A stretch of DNA of 64,000 bases from assembly GCA_009617715.1 (NCBI GenBank), contig VTFK01000541.1, forward strand, positions 62,001 to 126,000, in the 5' to 3' direction. The notes below the pieces were generated by a model. The model saw only the letters and a list, made by a program, of their open reading frames with translations, ran no database searches and was not told the DNA's origin. The stretch comes from Plectrocnemia conspersa. Its lineage: Eukaryota > Arthropoda > Insecta > Trichoptera > Polycentropodidae. Below are positions 36,440 through 48,699 of the stretch, in pieces (position 1 is the first letter of the stretch; every line of letters begins with the position of its first letter). Made by a program: the position numbers and the translations under genes.

Positions 36440-36720
36440 TTCACTGGCATTTTAGTGAAAACCTGCTAAAATATATTAGTATAATTATATGCTGCTCTAA
36501 ACTAACATTTAAAAAGCGTAAAACGTAAAAAAGCGACGTCATAGATAATCTTTAACTGACACCAATAAACGCCACTTGTTAATTCATATATTCGTTTAAA
36601 AAAATATTTGGATAACACATCACCCTTTAAAATCAAACTTTTTCGAACGAACGTGTAGTAAATAAATACAGTTTCACTGATATCAATCAGTGAAATTATT
36701 AATTATTTGTTTGATGCATT
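36440..36720 (+). repeat. Dispersed repeat, partner of the 55-kb repeat
   Basis: AGTAAATAAATACAGTTTCA(C/T) at about 36,656 to CATTTTAA at 36,722 matches 55,305-55,372, including the short palindrome around the CAGTGAAATT word. Upstream, CGCCACTTGTTAAT and ACACATCACC have counterparts near 55,190-55,260. It lies between the reverse-transcriptase relic and the mariner relic. Confidence 0.55.
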
Positions 36721-36871
36721 TTAAATATAAGAAATGGCGCTAGTGGTATCGAAACAAGTTTGTTTCTAAAAAGTACCATCTGTCAATACGCTGCTGTCAA
36801 ATTGTCAGCCGTTTTCATTGCGTCCTTTGATTTTTACAATCGATTAAAGCAAACTTTGTTATTTTTAAACA

Positions 36872-37850
36872 ATGAAAAAGAACGAGTTTCGTATGGTGAT
36901 TAAACACTTTCATTTGAAGGGCAAAAGACCGAAATAAATCAGAGCCGAGCTAGATAAAGTTCATGGCACATCTGCACCAGCGTTTAAAACAATTTACAAT
37001 GGGGTGAATGAGTTAAAACGTAATCGTAAATCTACAAGTGATGAACATCGCTCGTGACGTCTACTTGAGGTGACTACGCCGGAAATGATCGACAAAATCC
37101 ACGATATGGTAATGTGTGATTGACGAGTCAAAGTGCGTGTACTTGTTAAGGGCTACAAGATTATCACATGGCTCAGTGGTTTCAATTTTGCACACAAAAT
37201 TGGGTATAAAAAATATATCGGCACAATGTGTTCCGCGTTTGCTCACATTGCAGAATAAATGCAATCGTGTGGTCGATTCAATAGCTGGTTTGGTGCTTTT
37301 TCATCGCAATTCAAACAAATTTCTGCGTCGATGAAATATGTATCCACCACTACACTCCAGAGATAACGGATCAGTTAAAACAGTGGGCTTCTGGAAACGA
37401 TCCGACTCCAAAGAAAGTAAAGACGGTGAAATCGGCTGGCAAGGTGATGAGCACAGGTTTTAACATCCACATTGGCTACTTGGAAACCGGAATAACGATA
37501 AATGAAGAGAAGTATGCGTTGTTATTGGACCGGTTAAATGAAAAAAATGAGGAAAATACGCCTTTATTTTGACCAAGAAGAAAGTTCTCTTCCATCAAGA
37601 CAGTGCACGGGCGAAAACGCATGAATTACGCTTCGATTTTTTTAAAATTGCCCTTTTCCTGTTTCTAAATTTAATAAATGGCTCGCCGAAAAAAGATTCA
37701 CGTAAAACAAGGATGTGATCGCCGAAATAGAAGTCTATTTTGATAGTCTTTTTTAATTTTTATTTTTTGAATAGCTTGAAAAAGTTGGAAAAACGCTGAG
37801 CGAAGTGTTTCGAGCTAAAAGGAGACTATGTAAAGAAACAAAATAAATGG
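36872..37850 (+). pseudogene. Mariner transposase pseudogene (mellifera/cecropia-like)
   Basis: It is nearly full length for a mariner transposase (about 345 codons expected). The ATG at 36,872 opens MKKNEFRMVIKHFHLKGKRP, the N-terminal helix-turn-helix start. EVTTPEMIDKIHDMV near 37,070 and PRLLTLQNKCNRV near 37,228 follow. The first catalytic aspartate sits in FCVDEICIHHYTPE near 37,320, and the third in KKKVLFHQDSARA near 37,574. The second (FWD) is lost where the frame reads STGFNIHIGYLETG. At least five stops or frameshifts break the gene, and the end is shortened. Inverted ends were not clearly found; GTCAATAAGTTCTTAC-like sequence (minus strand, about 37,900) may be the right end. It belongs to the DD34D Tc1/mariner group and is inactive. 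Confidence 0.9.
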
Positions 37851-37979
37851 ACCTAAAAAATGTGTTTTTATATTGTTTTGTAAGAACTTATTGACCTACT
37901 TTTATACATCTAAATAATTTAATACCAACTATCAATCAAATTCATCTCCAGCTCACTCCATAAAAACAATAGCCTGCGT

Positions 37980-38235
37980 TTGGCGATTAATAGTTTCCAA
38001 GACTGCGTTAAGGTTTATTTTACCATCGGAAAAAACATCCATTTAATAGCAATTAAAGATAGCAATTCTTTGCTAAGATGTAAGATTAAAAAGAGAAAAC
38101 TTGCAGCATATATTAAAGTGAAAGCACACAAACCCCCAAATATCATTCGCATCGCTCTAATACTTGCCACTGGGCCGCACAAACCTGCATATAACATTTC
38201 ATTAGCGTGATAAACTTCTTTTACTTATAAACATT
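37980..38235. other. Moderately open stretch downstream of the mariner relic
   Basis: Both strands are open for 60-76 codons at 37,980-38,210. The minus translation is hydrophobic (AGLCGPVASIRAMRMIFGG) but matches no family I recognise. Not called as a gene. Confidence 0.25.
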
Positions 38236-38238
38236 TGT

Positions 38239-38700
38239 CAACATTAATCCATAAAAAGATTTTCTAATTTCTGTTTGAATATAGCAAAATTCGGTTTGCA
38301 AAAAAACAGCTGAAAGTTTAACCTAAAAAAATGTTACGTGTACGCAAAATACCGAGTGGTAAATATGGCGACATGAAAAAAATTTTCGGTAAATTTAAGC
38401 CTGGTTGAAAGTGAGTCCACTAAATATTATTTATTAAATTATCTGATTTTTGAATTACCCTTAAAAAAAATATTTTTGTGAAAAAAACACTTACATTTTT
38501 ATATTTATAGCTTGTGAATTCTACATTCGTCAACATTAATCCATAAAAAGATTTTTCAATTTTTGTTTGACTATAGCAAAATTCGTCGTTTGCAAAAAAA
38601 GCAAATAAAAAATATGTTTAGCCCAAAAAAAATATTATTAACTATAAAAAAGAGTGGTAAATATGACGATATTGAAAATTTTTTTGGTAAATTCATACAA
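38239..38700 (+). repeat. Tandem duplication, about 292-298 bp period
   Basis: CAACATTAATCCATAAAAAG at 38,239 recurs at 38,531. The match continues through ATAGCAAAATTCG, TTTGCAAAAAAA, and GAGTGGTAAATATG (38,355 and 38,653). The two copies have diverged by point changes and small indels. Neither copy encodes a recognised protein. Confidence 0.75.
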
Positions 38701-38775
38701 ATTTTATTTGATGTACTAAATACGCAAAGGGAGTGTTTCGTTCAAAGATTAAATATAACACGTCCATATTAGACT

Positions 38776-38797
38776 CTACTAAGACCGGTCTTAGTAG
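38776..38797. repeat. Perfect 22-bp palindrome
   Basis: CTACTAAGACC followed directly by its exact complement GGTCTTAGTAG, without a spacer. It lies 76 bp after the tandem duplication. It may be an element end or a dimeric protein site; nothing else supports either. Confidence 0.6.
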
Positions 38798-38799
38798 GT

Positions 38800-40005
38800 A
38801 TAAAACGTGGATATTGAACATCAGCAGCTGCAAGCTTTCGACTAACTGATCTTGAGAAAGTTTTTTGAGCATTTTTGGGAGAAAAACTGTATGAGTTGAA
38901 TCAGGAGTCTGCCGTCGTTAAGTATATTAAGATGCCTCTCATGTTAACCAGATATTTATCCCGCTAAAACGACTCGAAACCAGTGAAGCAAACAACGTTT
39001 TATAAATCTAAGAAAGGGTAAATATCTTGCGACTGCGTTAGCTGGACATAATACTAAAACTACTCCGTGGATAGAGCAAGATTAATAATATATTTCCCAC
39101 ATATTATCGCTACATATATTCAATAATATTAAATTACTTTCACTGCAACTTATTTTATTTCTAAACTATTTGTCATATTAAAATATTAATTTAGTAGTAT
39201 TTGCGAATATATTCATTTATATATTAATTATAAACTCTCATACTATATCCATAATATCATTTCAATATGACTCAACATCGATACCTGTTGTACTCCATGG
39301 GATACCTCAATTCCACTCAAAGTATTACTTTTAACTTTCTATTAGTTAAATAGTATTTGAAACATTTTAATACTTCTACATATAATTCGTTAATTTTTAT
39401 TTCTATAATTGTTTTAAGTGTCCTTTAAATTACAGTAACTTCGCACAAATTATTTTATTTTAACGTCCATTGATTCTGTCTAATTTGATTTAATAAGTTA
39501 TATGACTGTCTCCGTTGAGTGTTTTTATCGAAATTCTGATTGAACTGGTGACAGTACTCCATTTTTTCGATAAAGTGTCTCAGCTAACAATTCACAATGT
39601 TTTTGAGGAAATAATAAATATGCTCATATATAATTTATTACCATTATAGAATCATAAGATATTCAACAAAGTAATTTTTAAATTATTTTAAAATAAAAGG
39701 CTAGAAACGTATAATATTTTCTCGAAAATTATCTTGCGTACAAAATATACAAAATATTATTAATCGAGGCGAACTACCATTAATGAAGTCTTTCAATGAA
39801 AGCATTAGTAAAGTATATCTGTTTTTATCGGCTAATGTATGTATGCTTTTTCTTAATCCGTACAGACGTTTCTCGTCAATAGAACATACTAATAATACAA
39901 AGTCCTTGAATGGCTCTATTGACTGAAAACATTCAGCACCGCCCAAGCCATCTATTCAGCCGACATGCGGATATTTTTGAAGCACCGCACAAGGAAACGG
40001 TGTCA
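38800..40005. other. A+T-rich DNA, nothing recognised
   Basis: The region 38,820-39,080 is slightly less A+T-rich, and neighbouring frames read peptide-like fragments without a family. The rest is plain. Confidence 0.45.
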
Positions 40006-40009
40006 ATAA

Positions 40010-40340
40010 ATTAAAGCGGGTTTTCTTTGCATCACTTAGTTCAGCATTAAGGGCGGCCCGCATTTGTCAGCGTCCGAAGCGTACCTGAGCGATCGGCTCG
40101 CCTTTATTTCTCGTTCGTTTGTGTAAATATCCCAAGCGGTTTTATATCAGCCGCCGGGTTTTCGAAAGCACTCGTTCGTCAAGAAACGCTTTTGTGCCCT
40201 AGCCCCGGGACAAATCCACGGTAAATAGTTTCACTTTCGTCGCCGCTGATAAAGAGAAATTTCACGCTTTGGTGGTCAACCGTATTTTAGCCCCTAATTA
40301 CCGAAATGCTCTTGATGAAACGACTTCAAAAGGCAAGGTC
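40010..40340. promoter_or_regulatory. Candidate conserved noncoding island
   Basis: A sharp composition shift with GGGCGGCCCGC near 40,050, GCGATCGGCTCGCC near 40,089, GCCCCGGGACAAATCC near 40,202, TGATAAAG near 40,247 and CTAATTACC near 40,293. There are no frames over 60 codons on either strand. The CCGGGACAAATCC word is the complement of the TTGTCCCGG word in the 21.7-kb island. Confidence 0.45.
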
Positions 40341-42640
40341 AGAATGATGGTTACATACTTTTATACGTTTTTATTGAATGTAATTAGCTTGGTTAGGAGT
40401 CTCTAGCGACATAGTTATATTAGTGCTTCACGTCTCGAGAACACGTTTGGTACATGTGCAAGAATATTGAACAATGTTGATTCAATATCTCGGTATAAGC
40501 GTATATTACAAATTAAAAAGTTTGATACATATAAAGATACATGCTATGCTTGTCTTCCTAAACATCAATTGAACTCTTGGAGATTCAAATTGACTGCTTA
40601 GCTAGACTAAATCAGATGATTAAAGAGGAGACTGCTTCTCTATATTCAATTGGAGAAGGGGAAGGAGAGCCAAGTTGATCACTTGTCCAATCTGGGTGAT
40701 TTTAAGTGAAACTAGTGTCTTATACATTTTTGTTCGCCAGAGAGATGCATAGCTGATGTTTATATCAGTCAATGTACACAAATCCTAACGCGATTATTAT
40801 ATGTGATTTTGACATAACTGTAATAAAAATATGATAAATTTTCAAAAACCAAATACAATTTAAATTGCAACTTAAGTTTTAATGTTAACGCCAAATATAA
40901 AGTACAAGATCTATACTAAAATGGACTGTACCAATCCATAATCAAAACGTTTGATAGCAATAATAAATGCATTTTAAGCTATTTCTAAAAAACTACAAAA
41001 TAGAAAATTTTAATATCAAATATTTTAGATTCTGTCAAAAACGAAGACTAGAACGAATAATATCAAATTCATCGTCACTTCCTTAAACAACTATTATTAG
41101 CTCGAAAATACATTAAATGTGTAGAGACTAATATTATCATTTGAGTTGCCGCTAAAAATGTCGATACCCAGGTCGACAGTTGTCAATCGCTGATATTAAT
41201 AGAGCGAAATAGCGAGCTCTGCTTGCATCTCGCTCTTTTTTTCCGTCATACTAAATTTTCTAATTTTTTTACTTCATAACAGACGTCAGACACACAATAA
41301 TAAGTAACAATTATGCACAATTAGAGCATATGATCTCGTTTCATCCCATATCATAAAAATATAGATACCCATTGAAGGAAAAAATCAGTTTAATTGACGA
41401 CGTAAAACTGTCAAGTAAGCGTTATGCTGTCTTAAGACGGCTCGATCCGGCCATGTACCGATGAAAAATTTTACAATAAACTTACACTCGTAAATTTAAG
41501 ATTATTGAGTTATTTGCATAAGTTAAAAATTGAATATTACTAAAATGTGTTTACCACAAGTTTTTTTACCATTAATAAATTGAAATTGGCAAAATTAGCT
41601 CCAACACAAAGCCAATAAATGCATTTCAAGTTTTGTCGACGTAAATTGGAATACACTCGGATGTCGAGTTACGAGCACAAAGGGTTAACTATATTCGAAA
41701 GACACATAACAGAAAATGAATAAAAAGACATTACCTTGACGTGACGGTTTGTGCGGGCGCGTCAACACTATTATAAACACTAATTTCAATTATACACTGC
41801 TTAATTCTAACACATACACTAAATTACACTATCACTTTATAATTAAAAACATCGAAAGGGATATTATTATAAAAACACTTATTCGACAAAAATGTAACAC
41901 GACCGTTAATGACCATTGTCATATAGCTACTGAATTTTTTTTAAATATTTCGAGCATAAACAAGCTCAAACGAGTTGAAGGTTATGCTTCGTGTTTTGTT
42001 CATATAAACCATAACGATTGAAAAGTCGTGCATCTCAGATTACAAAAAAAAATTTTTATCAAAGGTTGACAATTTGTCTATTTTTAAAATATTTATCTCT
42101 AATTCCAATTATTTTATTGCAAGTTGTTTGTTTATTTTTAGAAAATCTATCTCTCATTCGATTTATTTTTATGCGAGAGTGACACGAAGGTCACCTTTTT
42201 TGTTGTTGTTGTTGACCTTCTAAAAGTATAATGTCGATAATTTGAAATTTATTTATATGAAAAATAGTATTTAAATCTAATTTATATGTGCCAAATTTAC
42301 GATATTTTCAAATGACGATGTAGGGGGGGGGGGAAACGAAACTATATTTTTAAATTTATTTTCTTTATTTTATAAACATATTATGTATTTATTTCTTGAA
42401 AATTAATTTTATTCGACGCTCCTTCTTACAAAAATCAACAATAACCGCATAATATAATATATTGTCTTTCTTTAATTTGCCGTAAAGTTTTTTTCGATTG
42501 ATATTAATGCAAGAGCTGACAATCTATTCTAACAGACTATTTCTATTGAATGTTTTAACTCTTTTCATTGTCGAAAATGATCTTTCTACAGAAGCACTTG
42601 TCGCCGGTATGGTAAAAATGAATTTTATTAAATTAAATAC
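40341..42640. other. A+T-rich DNA with small balanced patches and a G10 run
   Basis: Balanced patches occur at 40,540-40,720, 41,150-41,250 and 41,400-41,460. Two related T-rich segments sit next to each other at 42,050-42,170 (each with ATTTATCTCTAATTC or ATCTATCTCTCATTC). A run of about ten G lies at 42,322-42,332. The 90-codon plus frame at 41,749 has no domain. Confidence 0.45.
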
Positions 42641-42658
42641 TTCCGTTAATGGCGGCCG

Positions 42659-42698
42659 GTCAAAAGAGCGTGCGTCAAATGAGCACCGTCATATGAGC
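42659..42698 (+). repeat. Three-unit GTCAWANGAGC array
   Basis: GTCAAAAGAGC (42,659), GTCAAATGAGC (42,674) and GTCATATGAGC (42,688) are spaced 15 and 14 bp apart. The last unit and following GCTGCATTTG resemble the GTCATATACGCGC...ACATTTG part of the element end at 30,690, suggesting a related transposon terminus. A partner end was not found. Confidence 0.5.
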
Positions 42699-43229
42699 GC
42701 TGCATTTGTAACAATACGACAAACATTACTTGAAAAATAAATCATTACTTGAATGTAATTTGTGAATTTAGTTTTTGCGTATACAATGAGACTTTGGTTT
42801 TCGAAATGTATTTGTCCCTCAAGCTGTTTAAAAACTAAAACCATTTTTTCCATTAAAAAAATATGTGAAACGCATCAAATGACCCTAAGTGATTTCCTTT
42901 GAAATCCTTGGAAACAATGATTTTAAAACACAACAAAAAACACAAAATTACCTTAACCTGAAAATGAATTTAATAAACAACGGCAATATGTTTCCAAAAA
43001 TAATTATAATTTATTATAAGCACCACCCATAATCGTCGTTGAAATTAGTTTAAAACCCCATTAAAACTAATTTATTTTTTATCTTACATAAACTAAATAG
43101 TGACACCAACAGTTACGTATATTGCGTCACGTGTCTGTTTCATAGACTAAAAATCTATAATTTATTAATAGAAATGTAATATTAATAGTAGAAAAACCAG
43201 ACAAATGTCGTAATAAAATTACACTGAAA

Positions 43230-43850
43230 TTCTATGGTGTTAGAATCAAGAAACTCATTCTCACTAAACTGCACGTTTTCTACACTGCTCGCGACACATG
43301 TCACATACGAACTTCAATACATTTCCATATACATATGTGTACACCACTTATCCAGGCATTTCATAGTCGCCGATAACAAGCGCACCCCACCTTCGGCTTC
43401 CTGCGAGAGTAACATGTGCCAGTTCGTGCAGTTCAAGTATTAAAAGTTGAACGGCAAACTAGCCCCTTACATGCTCCATCACGCTCCCATTAGACTTGTA
43501 GATACTTAAACAGCCTCCTCCGTTGAATGGATTCTGAACACGAATGCTCCCGACATACATTCACAAATTGCGGAAAAAATGCGAAAAGGAATATTTTTCA
43601 CGTCAGTCTACCACGCGCGGTTGTCAATCACGCGCGTGACAATGCGTTCGATGTCTATATCGTCTCGTACGTTTTTTTCGATTTTGCGTTCTGGGGAGAA
43701 AAAAGGATCCAATTTGATATGCTACGGTGGCTCTTGTCTGCGAGAAACGCTAGGTTTAATAATATATTTAGTGGCACGCGTATACCAGGAATGAATTTTA
43801 TTGAGAAAAAATCAATATATTGTTCGAAAGCGTGTATGACGTGATCGTTG
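43230..43850. promoter_or_regulatory. Candidate conserved noncoding island
   Basis: A balanced 600-bp stretch with CGCGCGGTTGTCAATCACGCGCG (split here: CGCGCGG at 43,614, CACGCGCG at 43,629) and other CG words. Overlapping plus frames of 105 and 71 codons exist in different phases, neither with a domain, so coding is not supported. Confidence 0.35.
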
Positions 43851-44119
43851 TACAGATCAGAGCTTTCGTTTTAGAAGTAAAAAAAATGTTAAATTAAATC
43901 AATATGTTTTAAAGCAGCGTACATTAATTTAAAATGTTTTGCCACGACTATAATAGAATAACATTACCCAACTATGAGATTTTTTAATGAGAAAATTTTA
44001 CAATCGACTTTAAAAACTCACAATTAAAATCTTACGATCAAAACTTGCCTTTAAATTGAATAAACACACACAAGTATTCAAATTCACATCTAGTTCTTAA
44101 TATCATCGACAGATCATAG

Positions 44120-44400
44120 TAACAATATGAAGAAATCGCACTCAATTCACCCTAACCGCTTTCCCACCGTAATGAAGATCGTTTTCCCTAGTCATTTTCC
44201 TGCGTGTTTTTCTCCAAATCGCGTCATTTACTTTAAGGATTTTCGCCACGCTTTTGTGCGTCCTCGTTTAACGCACGATCCGTTATACGATGACTGCAGT
44301 CCCTCGTAACGACACGTTTACGGCCGGACTGGCCACGTGAATTATTTTATTATGCTTCGTTATCATTTTGCGGTAGAGCGTGAAGAACGGGGTCCTCGTG
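44120..44400. promoter_or_regulatory. Candidate conserved noncoding island
   Basis: Balanced composition with TCGTTTAACGCACGATCCG near 44,263 and ACGGCCGGACTGGCC near 44,319. A 60-codon plus frame has no domain. It is separated from the 43.5-kb island by about 270 bp of A+T-rich DNA. Confidence 0.35.
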
Positions 44401-46240
44401 GTGAAATTTACGGGAAAACCTCTTATATTTTTAGAATAATATATAACAAAAAAATATTTAAATAATAATTAAAATATTTATAATGTATGTATATAACATA
44501 TAATATAAAGTGGTTAAAAATATGTTAATACAAACATTAAAGAGTGGTGCAAAAAATACGTTATTGAATGCTTATATACATATATGTTGTCATAAACTAT
44601 GCTTTAGATATGAAATATCTTAATATTACGAAACTAGGTTCAAAACGACTCATATAATATCTATGCTTATTCATTTAAACTCGTCCCGTACCTCAACAGA
44701 TATAACATATAAATATTTTGACTTTTACAATATCATGAGAATATTGACCTCCACGAGCTAGTTCCACTTTTATACTTAGTCCTAAGCTCTCTATCACTCA
44801 ATCAGACCATCGATCATTTTATTATCATGCATTTGTGCCAGGGGTGCTTATTTTTAATTTAAGACTAAATATTTGCTAAATATAATCGTACATGCTATAT
44901 AATTAATATACGTGAGATCATCCTTTTATGTCTACGTCTGAATGATCCAATCGTCATCGAAGCAATTTAAACTCTGAATTCGGAATTTGAAGCAGGTCCA
45001 GGGTTTGACGTAAAGAGGGAAGCGGTCGCTTCTGCGATCTTCGATTATCTAAAGTTGGTCAGTCTCCTCTTTACCTCAAGTTTGTAAAACTTATCTTGTC
45101 CAGAGCTTTTTTGAAACTCTTGACTAATAGAATAAATGTCTAGAGTGAATCTTATTTGGGCCATGCATATTAGTACTCTATATAGTCTCTCCAGGGGAGA
45201 TATAGAGCTCGCTCACACTTGCTACCACGACTAATTACTGATCTGGGGGTAACTGCTTCGTCTGTGAGTCAAATCTAACAATTGTGATTCAAATCCTTTT
45301 GAAAATTATGATTGAATCGTTCATTGTTAATCATTGAACGTGCTGCACGAGAAATAAGTCATTGTATTTTTATTCAAACATAATGCACGATAATCCCTTG
45401 TTTTTGTGATGGGTACTCTAAAAGTCTTTTGGGCTACCGACCTGCTGACTTTTATGACTTAATATCATAATATTTAGATTATAACGCTGGTGCATACATT
45501 TTACTTAGATTTATTCTGTCTTTAACATTTGGAGCCCGCCGATTATATGTAAGTTATGGTTGGTTTCTCACGCGCAAAAAAATAAACCTACTTTTACAAT
45601 TTCATTGTTATACGAATTGCTAATTTATCTGCCGGCAATTGATCTCATGGCAGTCTTCCAATCTAACTTACATTTTTCGATATTCTCCATAAACAGCCTT
45701 GAATGCCTTTTTGGCAATGATTAAAATATACAAAGCGTCACAATAAAAACATTTTTTAACTAATAATAACAACTCTAAAATATATTAAATTTTAACTTTG
45801 TAATGAAATAGTGACTACAATAATACCAAAACTATAATTTATTACAGTATCTGAATGTTTAATATAAAGCATATTTATTAGTAAAATTTTAATCAATATT
45901 ATATTTTAATAGTTTACCTACATCACCTATGTATGAAAACAATATATAATGTTATGATTAAAATATAGCGCAAATATCTGTAAATATTTTAATTGTTAAA
46001 CTAAACCATCCTAATTAGGTATAATTTTTTTGTGAAAAAATAATATTTGTAATGTTTAACAAGCAGTGGAAGTTAAAATAATACCAAAGCTCATTTTTAA
46101 TTTCAAAAACTATTATTATACATATATTTTTTATTTAGTATGTATAATGCTAATACATTAAATTTAATTGTCTAATTAAATACTTATTTCTTACAATATT
46201 ACACTATTTGACCGATCTTAAAATTATTTTCTTCTTGAAT
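44401..46240. other. A+T-rich DNA with a balanced patch at 44.93-45.28 kb
   Basis: The patch has ordinary complexity but no open frame over 60 codons and no recognised motif. The remainder, 45,600-46,240, is plain A+T. Confidence 0.45.
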
Positions 46241-46259
46241 AAGATAATAGCTAAGCACA

Positions 46260-46780
46260 CACGCACAGATATGTCCGACGGACACTAGGACAGATCTGTC
46301 CGAGTCTCGTCACACAAGCAAACAGTTTGAACTCGGACATCAGATTTAAGTATTTGTGATTCTGCAAGCATATTATGCAACCCTATCTCTACAGTATTAG
46401 AAAAGTAACTAATGGCGATTGGCGTTAAAACATGGTTTACAATTATTTTTAGCACACGAATTTTATTTATAATATATTATGTCTCACTGTCTTTGATAAA
46501 AAAAAATATCAAAAAATATATTTTCAATGGTCATAATATTGAGTGACCGATGAGTCATAAAATAATTAAACTTTATCACTAAAATCTTATTTTAGACGTT
46601 TACCGATGGCGGCAACTTTGGCGCAAATTAATAACGGCGAGCCGAAATGGCCCGGTCATAAAATCACTTAAGGGACAAATACAAAAAAATACTAAAACCA
46701 TCGGGTGCGTTCGTTTTGAGCACGGACAGCGGACAGACTTTTCTCACCACACACGATTGGATTTGTCCGCCAGGCACCCG
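46260..46780. repeat. Possible small DNA element with CGGACA subterminal motifs
   Basis: Near the left edge are GTCCGACGGAC (46,273) and the perfect palindrome GGACAGATCTGTCC (about 46,289), then another CGGACA. Near the right edge are CGGACAGCGGACAGAC (46,723) and GTCCGCC. A 79-bp segment, 46,702-46,780, begins CGGGTGC and ends GCACCCG. Iterated CGGACA/TGTCCG at both sides suggests transposon ends, but full inverted ends and a target duplication were not established. Confidence 0.35.
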
Positions 46781-46800
46781 CGACAGCTCATTATTTGAGA

Positions 46801-46984
46801 ATTTTCAATACCTATTATGTACGACCTAGCTCGATTTAAATGAATCATTACGATATTCATCCATGAGTTCAAGAAAATCTAGATAAACCTAATCTGTGAT
46901 AATCGATCGAAATTATAATAATATAAAAATTACTAATTCTGATCTCCCAGAAAAACACTAAGATCCATGGGATTCGAACCCATG
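46801..46984 (-). mobile_element. tRNA-derived SINE fragment with perfect box B
   Basis: On the minus strand GGTTCGAATCC (46,980 down to 46,970) is a canonical box B within GGGTTCGAATCCCATG. The body to its left matches 30,214-30,375. No box A is found beyond 46,981, so the head is truncated. An isolated tRNA gene is unlikely because no acceptor or D arm pairs. Confidence 0.6.
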
Positions 46985-47655
46985 TATTTTTTTAATTTAC
47001 ACAAAATAATATTTTTGTTACTATTTTTTTATTTCTATCAATATTGCGTCATGTAGCACTCTTTCTGAAGAATCGCCGTTTACTCTATATACATTTATGT
47101 AAATATTACAGAAATGCCTCTTTTAAACTAATTACAGGTATATTTTTGTTAAATCCTAATCCCTAAAACGTCTAATATGGAACCCTCAATTCAATTAAAC
47201 TAAAACTACGCGTTTCAACTCTTAAAGATTAAGGCAAAGAGTTTTCCCATTTTTTATTACATACTTTAAGTCGGATTAGAGTTACTGTGGTATTATTAAT
47301 GTAAAGTGCTTAAAATAAGCTTTTGTATATTGTTTTTAATATAGTATTAATAGTTCATGGAATATCTCTAGCTTTTTAATTTTTTTAGAATCGCTACTGT
47401 GTCTTAGAAATATTACAATTACCTAAATTTTACTTTTATCACATTACTTTGAATTGAATTTAGCTTTAGTAAAACATGCTACTATATCTTTCAAGGAACA
47501 TATATATTATTTATTTTTTAAACTCGGATTTTAATTAAAACTTTTACTACTACGCAATAAATCCAAATTAACTTTAACCGTTACATTAATGATGTATTTA
47601 TTATATATATATATCAGTACATATGTATGTACAACTTATACATTATTGCCAATAC
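46985..47655. other. A+T-rich DNA, nothing recognised
   Basis: No supported feature. Confidence 0.55.
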
Positions 47656-47659
47656 GGAT

Positions 47660-48020
47660 TCCAAGTAATTGCTAGTTTCCGAGCGGCATTTCGGATATCC
47701 GTCACAAGTGCGAGAAATATCGTCGCATGAACAATTTTCTCGCATCTCAATATTAATTTTCCGCTTTAAAAGCTCGATTTTGCTTTTGGCAAAGCTCCTA
47801 GCCTTTGCCGCCGCACATAATGGATACCGTACACCGCGCGCGGCAATGCTTTTCTGCGAAATTGCGGACACAAATATGCATCAATTACCTTTAAAAGGGG
47901 ACCTCTACAACAATACAATTTAATTATGAACGAACGTTTACTAGCAAAATAACGTCGCATCCATATAAATTAAGTGAACGCTTTGAGCTTTTGCGCGTCA
48001 CCGCCGGTTGATAAAAAAAT
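47660..48020. promoter_or_regulatory. Candidate conserved noncoding island
   Basis: A GC-balanced stretch with CACCGCGCGCGGCAATGC near 47,831 and TTTGCGCGTCACCGCCGG near 47,989. Overlapping frames of 64-85 codons occur on both strands and none has a domain, so they are taken as by-products of composition. Confidence 0.4.
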
Positions 48021-48690
48021 CAGTTATAAAGTTTTGACAAACTCATTTAACTTTAAAAAATATGTTACAAAATGTTTCAGAATCGCTAATAGAACTCACT
48101 TTGCTTGCTCAAAATTTCGCGAATTCATAAATATTTAATTATTTTATACAAATAGAACGATTATATGCAAATTACATAAATTGGCAGCAATGTGTATGCA
48201 TCTAATTTTAATGGTGATAAAACTCTAACTATACACAGTAAGTCAGAACAATCGTTCGTCTTAAATAAAATTAATTACAGTATTATTCGTTGTTTTTAAA
48301 AAAAAAACATTATTAGGGTTCATTTAAGGTTTTAACATATATTACGACTTGCAATCCTTGCTATGCTACAGCTTTATAGCATATTAAGATATATTATATA
48401 TGCACTAAATATGACAATTACTAGCTTAATATGCTTTTCTTTACAATTTTGATTCTATATTGAAGGCGAAATCAGTGTGCTTTCTTAAGAAACTTGCTTA
48501 TTTATCGATGCAAAGTAGTAATGAGCGAATATCGCTATTACTAGGTAATCTAATAGATTAAATGAGAATTATATTAAGAATGATTTTTTCTTAAACGCAT
48601 CAATAAAAATAATATTTATACATTGACATATATAAAACTGTATAAATTCATAAAATTCATTCGAAAAAACTGTGTGAGAGTAACAAAGTA
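48021..48690. other. A+T-rich DNA, nothing recognised
   Basis: No supported feature. Confidence 0.55.
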
Positions 48691-48699
48691 TACTTAAGG

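Noticed and set aside
43527..43844. 105-codon plus-strand frame as a gene
   Set aside because: A second frame in another phase is open over the same bases, so openness reflects composition; no domain seen.
46960..46990. Functional tRNA gene on the minus strand
   Set aside because: Only box B is present; no D arm, anticodon arm or acceptor pairing. The flanking body is repeated at 30.2 kb, so it is a SINE fragment.
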